A stretch of DNA of 64,000 bases, taken from NCBI GenBank assembly GCA_028284415.1, contig JANQRU010000004.1, forward strand, positions 1,550,001-1,614,000, read 5' to 3'. The stretch is from Pyrinomonadaceae bacterium. Lineage in GTDB: Bacteria > Acidobacteriota > Blastocatellia > Pyrinomonadales > Pyrinomonadaceae. Position numbers and translations under genes: made by a program. The notes below the pieces were generated by a model. That model ran no database searches. It saw only the letters and a list, made by a program, of their open reading frames with translations, and was not told the origin of the DNA. Shown here piece after piece: positions 43,603 to 51,986 of this stretch. Numbering within the stretch: position 1 is the stretch's first letter; every line of letters starts with the position of its first letter.

Positions 43603-44697
43603 TTATTTTTGACCAAAAAGCAAAAGACTTAAAAATTCTTTGTCATCGAATCGCGAGCGATTCCCTTGTCTAACGATGACCAAGTTTTTTGATGGAATTA
43701 CATAAAGTCTTTGCTTGCCGGCACCTGCCGCGACATATGTATCTTTGGGCAAATCTGTTCCGAATCCATCTTTGCTGATGCGATTGGTTTCAGGCTGAAT
43801 TTTAAACCTTCTCATTAATCTTTCGCGGCGTGAATTTCCATTAGATTGAGCAATGTTAGCTTCCCCATTTGATGAACGGTTGAGCCAAAATGTCAAACCA
43901 TAGTTGGGGTTTGCTTTCGTACCTTTTAATAGTTCTTTAATATGTTTTTTCTTGAGAATTCTCTTGCTGTTAAATTTCCCGTCATTTATCAATAGCTGAC
44001 CAAATTTTGCCCATTCTCTCGTTGTTAAAAATGCTCCTGAAGGCAAATTGGGTTGACCATTTTGCGTACGCCAACGGGAAACATTTAATCCAATCGGAGC
44101 AAAGATGCGTCGTTCTAAATAATCCATTACCGTTTCTCTTTTTGGCTTGAGTTTTCTTCTCATAACTTCGCCGAATATTTGAAAAGGAACTGGACCATAT
44201 TGAAAAGTTGTTCCAGCCTCATATTTAACAGAATAATTAAGTGCATCGGAATAACCTGGTGGTCTGCCGGGATTAGAAGCATCAATTCCACTTGTTAGTG
44301 TAAGGAGCTGACGAAGCGTAATTTTTGACTTTTTCTTGTCACTTTTCCATTCGGTTATCGTGTCAGAAATTTTTTCATCAAAACTTTTAATCAAACCGTC
44401 TTCAATTGCTGCTGCAAGCATTACGCCCGAAAAAGATTTTGTCCCGCTTGCTAGACGGTTAGCCGTTTCAGAGGAATGACCATTGTGATACTGCTCAAAA
44501 ATGATTTTATTATTTTTGAGCACCAAAACTGAAAGACCATTTTTAGATTTTGAATAATCCGCCGCAAGCTGAAAGTTTCTTTGTTCATCAGAAACCCTCG
44601 GTGGTTGAGCCATTGCACAAGTTACAATGAATAAAATTGATGCAAATATAAATGCAATTAAAGATATATGAGAAATGTTTTTATCTTGTTCCGGCAT
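43603..44697 (-). CDS. Serine hydrolase, class C beta-lactamase-like fold
   Basis: 364 residues with an N-terminal signal or anchor (about 10-30). The penicillin-binding-protein-like active site is S84-x-x-K87 in LASGTKSFSG, a Tyr follows in the middle (YGPVPFQIFGE), and GKQRLYVIPSKNLVIV at the end corresponds to the last strand. Such enzymes are esterases, D-amino-acid peptidases or beta-lactamases. It sits between the DUF1800 and DUF1501 genes. Substrate is unknown. Confidence 0.85.
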   Translation of the reverse strand: MPEQDKNISHISLIAFIFASILFIVTCAMAQPPRVSDEQRNFQLAADYSKSKNGLSVLVLKNNKIIFEQYHNGHSSETANRLASGTKSFSGVMLAAAIEDGLIKSFDEKISDTITEWKSDKKKSKITLRQLLTLTSGIDASNPGRPPGYSDALNYSVKYEAGTTFQYGPVPFQIFGEVMRRKLKPKRETVMDYLERRIFAPIGLNVSRWRTQNGQPNLPSGAFLTTREWAKFGQLLINDGKFNSKRILKKKHIKELLKGTKANPNYGLTFWLNRSSNGEANIAQSNGNSRRERLMRRFKIQPETNRISKDGFGTDLPKDTYVAAGAGKQRLYVIPSKNLVIVRQGNRSRFDDKEFLSLLLFGQK

Positions 44698-44764
44698 AAA
44701 AAAATATCACTCCTTAGAAAATATATGATTTAATCAGAGGAGAGATTAAAAAAAGTAAATATGA

Positions 44765-44793
44765 CGGGCGAAAATTAATCTAACTTTCGCCCG
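44765..44793 (-). terminator. Hairpin after the DUF1800 gene
   Basis: 9-bp perfect stem (44765-44773 with 44785-44793); on the minus strand it is followed by a T-rich stretch, so a moderate terminator is likely. Confidence 0.65.
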
Positions 44794-44807
44794 ATTTTAT
44801 GTTTTTA

Positions 44808-46835
44808 TTATTGTCTTTGAAATTCGGGAGAACCGAGTATTAGCCCGACAACTTTGAAGACTTCCGGGTTGCCACTTGGGCTTCTGAGTCTTGCTTGTCG
44901 GTTCATACGATTTCCACGACGACCATTTCTTCCCATAGTCAAAGCTGAATCATCATCCATCGAGTCAGCTAACTTAGGTTCGATCAACGGTTGATCAATT
45001 TGTTTGATAAGTGTGGATTTTGTTCCATTTGAAATTTCACCGTTCAAAATTGTATCAATCGCTTTGTCTAGAATCTCACGTTTATTGCGTGCTTCAAATT
45101 GTCTTAAATCCACACGGGTTTGCGGAATTCTATTTGAAGCAAGAGCGACCGCAAAGTTCATACGTTGCAGCAGAGCGCCTGTATTTACCCAATCTTCCGC
45201 TGTGTCAGGATAACCCGTCGGAGCTTGATAGCCGTAAAGCATTTCGCCCATATTTCTGAGTAAACCAACCATCGCAGGACCACCATTTGTATTAGCATCA
45301 AGGACGCGAACAGAACTTACAAGCAATTCAAAAGGAGTCTTGATCTTCGCACGATAATTTTCTGCGGCGAAAAATTCAGGTGAACTGAATAACGCTCGGA
45401 GTGTGGTTTTTATGTCACCATTTGATTTTTGGAAAGCTTTTGCAACTCGATTGACAAGTTTATCGCTCGGCTTATCATTAACAAATTTAACTGCTAATTT
45501 TCGGGCGATAAATTTCGCGGTTGACGGGTGCGAAACGAGTATGTCAATTACTTTTAGCCCATCTTTCATTCCGCCTTCATTTACTTTCTGTCCAAGAATT
45601 GTTTTTGGTCCTTGGTCATGCAAACGGTCAACGAATATAAATGTTCCTGATTCGGTATTTGGCGAAATACCAAATTGTCTTGCTTGGCGAATTAACTGAC
45701 GATCCTGCTCGACATCTTTGATCATATTTGCCGCTGCTTTTCGATATCCTCTGGCATCGAAGATCGTCCAGCCTGTGAAAGCTCTGGCGACTTCTTTGAT
45801 GTCATCTTGTGTGTATCCGCCATTGACACCAAGAGTATGAAGTTCCATTAATTCGCGTGCATAGTTTTCATTAATGCCACGTTGGTTTCTGCGGTTTCCA
45901 CCATTTTTCAGCTGTTCAAATCGTTGTTTGATCTGCTCATCGCTTAATCCTTGCTGTTTTAATCTTTGAATAAATCTTTCTTTAGCACGCGGATTATTTA
46001 ATAGCCTTTGAGCACGTCTTCGTTGATTATTGTTTCGATTTACATTTGGTGAAACACTTTGGAAATTATCAAGGTAAAACAGCATTGCCGGGTGCTTAGC
46101 TGTCCCGACAACTAAATCTCTAAAGTTTCCGAGGGCGTGTCTCCTAATTACATCACGCTCGTAACTAGGTATGTACCAACGTGTTGCCGCCTTGTTCATA
46201 TAAACATTGAAATGATTTGACCAAAAATCAACCATCACTTCTTCGAGTTGTCTGTCAGAGTATGCAGCACGAACAATTCTCGAAGCATTAACCTGCAAAG
46301 GAATTTGATTTGCGGGTTTTAAGTCATATTTTTGATAAAGCTCAATAAGTTGGCGGCGGCGTTGTCTTCTTTCAGCCCGCTGATCCTGTTGAGATTTTTC
46401 AGGATTCATCTCTGAATTTTGATTGTTTCGGCGATTTTGAGCATTTCTACGGTTGTTTCTGCCGTTTCCGTTGAGCATTCGTAACAATGCTCCCGGATTT
46501 GGGTACTTCGCAAAAATTTCTGCGGTTTCCATATTAATGATCTCGAAATTCTTTAATTTTGCTTGTGCTTCTGAGTCATTTATTGAGTCAGGGTTTAGCT
46601 GTTTCTCAATATATCTTTCCAAACCCATCGCTTTTACTTTTTCGACATCGCCCGGTTTTGCACCAAAACCCAGACGATTCAGAACGTGTAAAATCTTTTG
46701 ATCTTTGGTTAACTTGCCCATTTTCTTTTTACTCATCATCTGAGCGTTTGTATTTATGCTGAAAATTGGGCTGAATAATGCTACAAATGCAACAACACTT
46801 ATAATCTTATGCATCGCGGAAACTCTTGCTCTCAT
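44808..46835 (-). CDS. DUF1800 family exported protein
   Basis: 675 residues. Signal peptide MHKIISVVAFVALFSPIFS begins at an internal Met (residue 8, base 46814), which may be the true start; the ATG at 46835 is given because a GAGG lies ahead of it. DUF1800 features include HVLNRLGFGAKPGD, MVDFWSNHFNVY, ENYARELMELHTLGV, ARAFTGWTIFD and a C-terminal GLILGSPEFQRQ. Long Arg/Asn/Gln-rich stretches (about 125-160 and 265-320) are inserted. Function is unknown; it probably works with DUF1501. Confidence 0.9.
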   Translation of the reverse strand: MRARVSAMHKIISVVAFVALFSPIFSINTNAQMMSKKKMGKLTKDQKILHVLNRLGFGAKPGDVEKVKAMGLERYIEKQLNPDSINDSEAQAKLKNFEIINMETAEIFAKYPNPGALLRMLNGNGRNNRRNAQNRRNNQNSEMNPEKSQQDQRAERRQRRRQLIELYQKYDLKPANQIPLQVNASRIVRAAYSDRQLEEVMVDFWSNHFNVYMNKAATRWYIPSYERDVIRRHALGNFRDLVVGTAKHPAMLFYLDNFQSVSPNVNRNNNQRRRAQRLLNNPRAKERFIQRLKQQGLSDEQIKQRFEQLKNGGNRRNQRGINENYARELMELHTLGVNGGYTQDDIKEVARAFTGWTIFDARGYRKAAANMIKDVEQDRQLIRQARQFGISPNTESGTFIFVDRLHDQGPKTILGQKVNEGGMKDGLKVIDILVSHPSTAKFIARKLAVKFVNDKPSDKLVNRVAKAFQKSNGDIKTTLRALFSSPEFFAAENYRAKIKTPFELLVSSVRVLDANTNGGPAMVGLLRNMGEMLYGYQAPTGYPDTAEDWVNTGALLQRMNFAVALASNRIPQTRVDLRQFEARNKREILDKAIDTILNGEISNGTKSTLIKQIDQPLIEPKLADSMDDDSALTMGRNGRRGNRMNRQARLRSPSGNPEVFKVVGLILGSPEFQRQ

Positions 46836-47088
46836 TACTATTTAGTACCTCGTAAAAATTTTGAAATTTAATTGCAAAAAGTGCTTTCTGTCTGTTTAGA
46901 CGTTGGAGAGAGAGAAATAGCCGAAAAAAGTTCGTTGTTTTATTTATACAAAAAGTTGCAAATAAACGCACGTTTTGAGAAGGTATTGAGACAACGGATA
47001 GGCTTTTAAAAAGCATCTTAAAAACGCGTTAAACTGCTGGTTTGTCTAAATAAAATTAAAAATATCTAAAAATAAAGGAATTATAAAA

Positions 47089-47610
47089 ATGAATAAGAGA
47101 AAACTCTCCCTAGTAGTTTCTATAGGTTTCATATTGGTTTTTGCCTTTTCGGCATTTGCACAAAGCGATTTTAGCGATCCGAACGTCGAATACACATTTT
47201 CCTTGCCTGAAGATGCATGGAAAATGACCGTTAAGCCCTCATCTATGAGTCCGAATGTTGAATACGTTTACAAATACCGCAAAGACGGACATTTAGAAGT
47301 TCGTAAAATGACTGTTAAGGAAGATGATCTCTTTTCCGAAATGATTCGGGAAGAAGAGCAAAAATTACAGTTCCTTCCGGGGTATGTTGCCGGTAAAGAA
47401 CAAAACTTCCGCGGTGCTTTTTCAGGAAAAGTCTTTAATTTTGAATACGTGCGTTCAGGCAGACCTATGAGCGGCAGATTCTATTTCTTAAAAACTGCTC
47501 CAACAACAGTTTATGTACTTCGTTTTAGGGGATTAAAAGACAAACTTCGCACTATCAGAAATCAAACAGATTCAATTGCCAGAACTTTCAATATAAAAAA
47601 AGATAAATAA
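47089..47610 (+). CDS. Small exported protein, unknown function
   Basis: 173 residues with a signal peptide ending AFA before QSDFSDP. The mature part is beta-rich and basic: YTFSLPEDAWKMT, YVYKYRKDGHLEVRKM, then FRGAFSGKVFNFEYVRSGRPMSGRFYFL and a final IRNQTDSIARTFN. This resembles PsbP/MOG1-like or DcrB-like stress lipoproteins in overall pattern, but I would not assign it. It stands alone on the plus strand and ends in a bidirectional terminator shared with the LarA homolog. Confidence 0.72.
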   Translation: MNKRKLSLVVSIGFILVFAFSAFAQSDFSDPNVEYTFSLPEDAWKMTVKPSSMSPNVEYVYKYRKDGHLEVRKMTVKEDDLFSEMIREEEQKLQFLPGYVAGKEQNFRGAFSGKVFNFEYVRSGRPMSGRFYFLKTAPTTVYVLRFRGLKDKLRTIRNQTDSIARTFNIKKDK

Positions 47611-47634
47611 AAAGCTGTAATGAATTTATAAAAG

Positions 47635-47660
47635 AAAGGCGAGTTTTTACTCGCCTTTTT
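47635..47660. terminator. Bidirectional terminator
   Basis: aaaggcgag (47635-47643) pairs with ctcgccttt (47650-47658), loop of six bases. The stop codon of the minus-strand LarA gene lies in the loop and its last codons form one arm. Confidence 0.9.
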
Positions 47661-48906
47661 CTACTTTAAATTTTGCACCAAAAGGTAAGACATAGCCCAT
47701 ACCTTTATTTATTTCTAATACTGTTTCTTCAAAACTTTCGATTTTTTCCAAGCGCATTTTATTGCAGACTTCTGTTGGGAGATTCGTAAGAATTTTTATG
47801 TTGAATTTCTCGGCTTTTTTCAGAAGTGACCAAGCAGTTTGTCCATTTACTTGGTATTTTCCGCAGAGAGTTTCGGCTAGTTCTATACTGTCTTTTGCAT
47901 CAAACCATTTAAGAAAGTCATCACGTCCCAAACCATTTTTACATTCGGCTAAAAATATAATTTTTCCGCCATCTTTACAGGAATGAGAAGCCATTTCCAG
48001 AGCTTTATGGGCTTGAATCATATTCAGATCATGCGGATAGCCGCCACAACTAACGATTACGACATCACGTTTTTCTTTGATCTTCAAGGTTCTTTTTTCT
48101 GAATAAACTTGGCAGGCTCTTTCGTGAGAAATTTTCCAATCTCCGCAGAATAAATCTGTTAATCTGCCAGAATCATCAACAAACGTATTTATTGAAAATG
48201 TTGGCGATATCTTTTCGACAACCTCAATAAATGCTTCGTGTACGGGATTTCCCTTTAAAGTTCCTACTTCGACTCCTTCGCGTCTATCTAAAGTCTCGCA
48301 ATCAAAAGCTAATTTGTGTGTTCCCGAAATTGTTCTAGATGAACTCAGCCCGGGACAGATAAGTTTTCGTCCGCCTGTAAAACCTGCAAAGTAATGAAAA
48401 TTTATTCCGCCAACCAAAATTGTATGGTCATATTCCTGAAGTTTACGGTTGAGTTCGATAGGGATTCCGCTTGAAGTTTTACCGAGTTGTAAAAATTGCA
48501 TTAAGTCGCGGGAATTGTGATCAAAAGTTTTTATTCTTTGGGCGATAAAAGGCGTGAGGATTTCTTGCTTTTCTTCTTCAGTAACTTTTCGGTGGATTCC
48601 AGTCGCAAAAATTATGTTGATCTCATAAGGCATTGTGCCATTAGCAATTAAACGACGCACAAGTAAATTTACAACCTGTCCACAAGCAATATTTCGCGTT
48701 GCATCGGGCACAACGATCAAAACCGTTTCATCAGGTTTAACGATTTCTTCGATTGGTTTTGAGTCAATTGGATTTTCGAACTTTTCACCGATTTCAACAT
48801 CTGAGAGAGGAGCGTCATCTTCAGATGTTCCGAGAACTTCAAATTTGTCACCTTCAAATTCAAAAGGGATTTCGGATTTACCATATTTGAGATTGATTTT
48901 TTGCAT
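47647..48906 (-). CDS. larA: Nickel-pincer lactate racemase family protein (LarA, DUF2088)
   Basis: 419 residues. The residues that bind the nickel-pincer nucleotide and substrate in Lactobacillus LarA are all found at matching spacing: D68 and R71 in PDATR, H105 in ATGIHR, H171 in NFHYFAGF, K181 in GGRKLICPG and H197 in SGTH. It should racemise lactate or another 2-hydroxyacid. The cofactor makers LarB, LarC and LarE are not in the window. It follows the CDF metal transporter gene by 21 bp on the same strand, and a NiCoT-like transporter is encoded 20 kb away. Confidence 0.88.
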   Translation of the reverse strand: MQKINLKYGKSEIPFEFEGDKFEVLGTSEDDAPLSDVEIGEKFENPIDSKPIEEIVKPDETVLIVVPDATRNIACGQVVNLLVRRLIANGTMPYEINIIFATGIHRKVTEEEKQEILTPFIAQRIKTFDHNSRDLMQFLQLGKTSSGIPIELNRKLQEYDHTILVGGINFHYFAGFTGGRKLICPGLSSSRTISGTHKLAFDCETLDRREGVEVGTLKGNPVHEAFIEVVEKISPTFSINTFVDDSGRLTDLFCGDWKISHERACQVYSEKRTLKIKEKRDVVIVSCGGYPHDLNMIQAHKALEMASHSCKDGGKIIFLAECKNGLGRDDFLKWFDAKDSIELAETLCGKYQVNGQTAWSLLKKAEKFNIKILTNLPTEVCNKMRLEKIESFEETVLEINKGMGYVLPFGAKFKVEKGE

Positions 48907-48927
48907 ATTTCGTGGGTAAAAATTCTT

Positions 48928-49890
48928 TTATCCATTTAACTCAATTCGTTGACTTGTATCGAAACAATTTGCACCCGAAAAACATGGATGCGGATTTTCT
49001 TTTTCATCAGATTCTTTTTCCATCTGAATTGTTAAATGGTCAATACCGAATTCATCATGTAATTTCTCACGCACTTTTCGAAGAAGCTTGCTTTGTGAGG
49101 CAGAATCCTGGTGAACGATATGAACACTTAAAGCATCCATTCCCGAAGTTATTGTCCAGACATGCAAATCGTGAACATCTTTGACATGGTTCATCTCCAA
49201 AATAGATTCTTCTAACGCGGTTAGATTAATGTGAGACGGTGTTCCTTCAAGCAAAACGTTGACTGATTCACGAATTAATTTCCACGCTCCATAGATGATT
49301 ATTAAACTGATTAAGACACTGACAACGGCGTCTGCCCAGAACCATCCGAAAGCAAGAATCAAAACTCCTGCTCCGATTGCTGCAACTGAACCGAGTGCAT
49401 CACCAAGAACATGCAGCCAAGCTCCGCGCATATTCAGATCGTGTTCGTGGCTTCCATGCAAAAGATAGGCGGCGGTTAGATTAACGATAAGTCCTCCGAT
49501 CGCAACTATGGTTAATCCCAATCCCAGAATTTCGGGCGGATTAGTCCAGCGTTCGTACGCTTCGTAAATAACCCAAAGCGAAAGCAGAACGAGGGCGATT
49601 CCGTTTATGAAAGCGGCAAGGATTTCTAAGCGGTAGTAACCGTAAGTTTTGTTTGGTGTTGCAGGACGGGAGGCAAACCAAATAGCCATCAGAGTTAAAG
49701 AAAGTGCGGCAACATCCGTAAGCATATGTCCGGCATCAGCTAAAAGTGCCAGCGAATTTGTCAGCCAGCCGCCGATCGCTTCGGCAAACATATATATCGC
49801 CGTTAATCCCAACGCAATTTTTAAGTTACGTAAGGTTTTCGGGTCGCGTCGTTCGCCGTGTCCATGTGAATGTCCGTGTCCTGCTCCGAT
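48928..49890 (-). CDS. Cation diffusion facilitator (CDF) metal transporter, apparent AUC start
   Basis: Six-membrane-segment metal/proton antiporter (ZitB/CzcD group) exporting Zn, Co or similar ions. Metal-site residues include LLADAGHMLTD and LHVLGDALGS; the cytoplasmic domain has VHDLHVWT. The conserved family N-terminus, with a His-rich GHGHSHGHG and RNLKIALGLTA, is encoded in frame upstream of the first TTG (49812), but no ATG, GTG or TTG exists there before the stop. An ATC at 49888-49890 has a perfect AGGAG seven bases ahead, so I place the start there (320 residues). The alternative TTG start would drop the His-rich part. It precedes larA by 21 bp. Confidence 0.82.
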   Translation of the reverse strand: MGAGHGHSHGHGERRDPKTLRNLKIALGLTAIYMFAEAIGGWLTNSLALLADAGHMLTDVAALSLTLMAIWFASRPATPNKTYGYYRLEILAAFINGIALVLLSLWVIYEAYERWTNPPEILGLGLTIVAIGGLIVNLTAAYLLHGSHEHDLNMRGAWLHVLGDALGSVAAIGAGVLILAFGWFWADAVVSVLISLIIIYGAWKLIRESVNVLLEGTPSHINLTALEESILEMNHVKDVHDLHVWTITSGMDALSVHIVHQDSASQSKLLRKVREKLHDEFGIDHLTIQMEKESDEKENPHPCFSGANCFDTSQRIELNG

Positions 49891-49897
49891 AGTTTAT

Positions 49898-49902
49898 CTC
49901 CT
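49898..49902 (-). promoter_or_regulatory. Ribosome-binding site AGGAG supporting an AUC start
   Basis: AGGAG on the minus strand with a 7-nt spacer to the ATC at 49888-49890. An in-frame TAA just upstream rules out a longer protein. Confidence 0.65.
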
Positions 49903-49983
49903 AAGTTTGTTAGGTTTAGAATTTTTTAGGTTTACTAGTTTTTAAGTTTGAAACCTAACAATCTAAAAACTTTACAGCCTAAG
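49901..49983. repeat. Intergenic octamer-type inverted repeat
   Basis: Units like ttaggttt recur roughly every 8 bp on the left (49910-49948) and aaacctaa-type units on the right (49951-49983), so the whole can fold back imperfectly. Similar organisation is seen at 63414-63499. Confidence 0.6.
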
Positions 49984-49996
49984 AACATTTTATAAA

Positions 49997-50035
49997 GAAA
50001 AAGCGGATATTAAAAATATCAATATCCGCTTTTTC
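49997..50035 (-). terminator. Intrinsic terminator after the OmpA-domain gene
   Basis: Perfect 15-bp stem (49997-50011 with 50021-50035) and a 9-nt loop; on the minus strand the stem ends in a T run. Confidence 0.92.
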
Positions 50036-50064
50036 TTGTAGTTTTGAGTAAAGTTAGTTAATCA

Positions 50065-51828
50065 TTACTCCTTTTTCTCTGATGTTTCAGCAGTTTTCTC
50101 TCCGTCTGACTTGATTAAACGGATTGAAGTCTTTCTATCTGCTTTGCGTTCTTCGTCAGAAGCATTTTCATCAACTTTGGCAAACTCTTCGCCATAGCCT
50201 TCAGCTTCGGGTACTTGAGAGCCGACACCTGCTTTTTCAAGTGCGGCTTTAACTGCATCCGCTCTATTTTGAGACAGCTTTTTATTAGCCTCATCATTAC
50301 CTTTTTTGTCAGTGTATCCGCCGATCTTGATCTTGACTTCGGGGTTTGCTTTCAAAATAGCAACAATGTTGTCTAATTGACGTTTTGATTCCGGAGCAAG
50401 CTCAGTTGCTCCAAATTTGAAGTTTAAGTCATCAAAATCAAACCATTTATTTTTTAGCTCTTCATTAGTCGCATTCTTATATTCATCTGATTGAACGAAT
50501 TTGACCAATTGATCTTCGATACCGCCCGGATAAGCTTGAAGTTTGGTGCCATCCGAGAGCGTAACTTCGGTCAATTCTCTATTTTCACCATCAACAGAAT
50601 CTTTTGTTTCATTAGCCGCTTCTGCCATCGTCCATCCACCAAACAAGGATTTCAATTTATCTGCAACTGCTCCTGGAACTTCACCCGCTGTACTGAGTTT
50701 ATCGCCAGCCCAGCTAATTGTTCCGTTTTTCCAGTCTTTTAGATCAGGAAGCAACCCTTTGAATCCATCAAACCAACCATCTTTTAGTGCCGCAACGCTG
50801 GCATCAACATTCAAACCGCTGGCATCAACATTTCCTTCACCAAACGTTCCTTCAGCTTCTTTTACGATTTGATTTTTTGTTTCTTCATCTTTAACCGTTC
50901 CGGTTAAGAAATATTTGCCGTCTTTGGCTTCAAGGCTGACTGAGGAAGCTTTTTCTTCAGCATCTTTTCCGTCTTTAGATTCAGCTGTGTTTGTATTTCC
51001 TTCGGCAGGTTTAGTTGGTTGATTACCACTAAAGAATGAATAAGCTAAAAATAGCAAAACACCGAGCAATAGTATTGGTAAAAGCCACTTTAAGATAGAG
51101 CCACCATCACCATCGCCATTGAAAGTATCGCTGACGCTACCAAAAGCATCACCGACTTTATCAGCGGCAGCACCCGCGACATTTCCAACTGCATCAGCCG
51201 CATCGCCGACAACTTCTTTACCTTTACCAACCGCAGCCCCTGCCGCATCAGCAGCATCACCAACTTTATCAGCCGCCGCTCCAGCAACGTCTTTAGCCGC
51301 ATCAACAGCATCTCCCGCTTTGTCAGCCGCTGCTCCTGCGGCATCTTTGGCAGCATCAACAGCATCTCCCGCTTTGTCAGCTGCTCCGCTCGCAACCGCA
51401 CCGACAGCGCCAACAGCTGCTCCTCCTAGTCCCGTTAAAAATCCGCCAATTTTTGAAACAATGCTTTCGTCATCAGGCACTTCGCCATCAGGCGTTAAAT
51501 TATCTACGACCTTTGGCGTCATAAATGCTAAAGCTGAGGTTGTTTTATCTCTGTCCATGCCGACTTGTTCAGCTATCGTGTCAATGGTCTCACTACCGAT
51601 GGCTGTTTCAATCTGTTCATCTGAAACTTCGGCATTATCACCTGACGCAATCCAAGAGGATGCCATATCTCCCATTCCTGCATCTTTAAATCTGCCTAAA
51701 AATCCACTAAACCCACCTGTTTCCTGATTGGTCATAAGAGCTAGAAGTGCTGAAAGCAAAGTTCCGCCTTTATCACCTAAATCAAATTTTTCCGATACCC
51801 CACTAATAATCGAATCAAAAAGAGCCAT
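50065..51828 (-). CDS. Mosaic envelope protein: YidB-like, Ala-rich repeats, membrane segment, OmpA domain
   Basis: 587 residues. Residues 1-120 resemble YidB/DUF937 (GFLGRFKDAGMGDMASSWI, VVDNLTPDGEVP). Residues 135-235 are Ala/Asp/Lys repeats of the type AADKAGDAVDAAKDAAG, like LEA proteins. One membrane segment lies at 245-266. Then follows a BON-like stretch (VSLEAKDGKYFLTGTVKDEE), and from about 465 an OmpA peptidoglycan-binding domain with KIKIGGYTDKKGNDEANKKLSQNRADAV. It could tether the inner membrane to the cell wall, with a flexible cytoplasmic arm. There is no signal peptide. It is a single gene with its own terminator. Confidence 0.85.
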   Translation of the reverse strand: MALFDSIISGVSEKFDLGDKGGTLLSALLALMTNQETGGFSGFLGRFKDAGMGDMASSWIASGDNAEVSDEQIETAIGSETIDTIAEQVGMDRDKTTSALAFMTPKVVDNLTPDGEVPDDESIVSKIGGFLTGLGGAAVGAVGAVASGAADKAGDAVDAAKDAAGAAADKAGDAVDAAKDVAGAAADKVGDAADAAGAAVGKGKEVVGDAADAVGNVAGAAADKVGDAFGSVSDTFNGDGDGGSILKWLLPILLLGVLLFLAYSFFSGNQPTKPAEGNTNTAESKDGKDAEEKASSVSLEAKDGKYFLTGTVKDEETKNQIVKEAEGTFGEGNVDASGLNVDASVAALKDGWFDGFKGLLPDLKDWKNGTISWAGDKLSTAGEVPGAVADKLKSLFGGWTMAEAANETKDSVDGENRELTEVTLSDGTKLQAYPGGIEDQLVKFVQSDEYKNATNEELKNKWFDFDDLNFKFGATELAPESKRQLDNIVAILKANPEVKIKIGGYTDKKGNDEANKKLSQNRADAVKAALEKAGVGSQVPEAEGYGEEFAKVDENASDEERKADRKTSIRLIKSDGEKTAETSEKKE

Positions 51829-51986
51829 CTTTTTCCTCTTCTCCTTTATTTAATTTTTATATTTTGTTTGTTGAATTATGAAATTCTAAATTTTCTGAAA
51901 AACTTTAAAAATCCAATTAGCGAAATTTCAATAAGAACGTTGAAATAATCGCAGATGTCATTGGGGGGATAAATTCCACGCAAATA

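Noticed and set aside
51119-51727. Ala/Ser/Pro-rich 202-residue plus-strand ORF
   Set aside because: Antisense shadow of the Ala-rich repeats in the OmpA mosaic gene; low-complexity sequence only.
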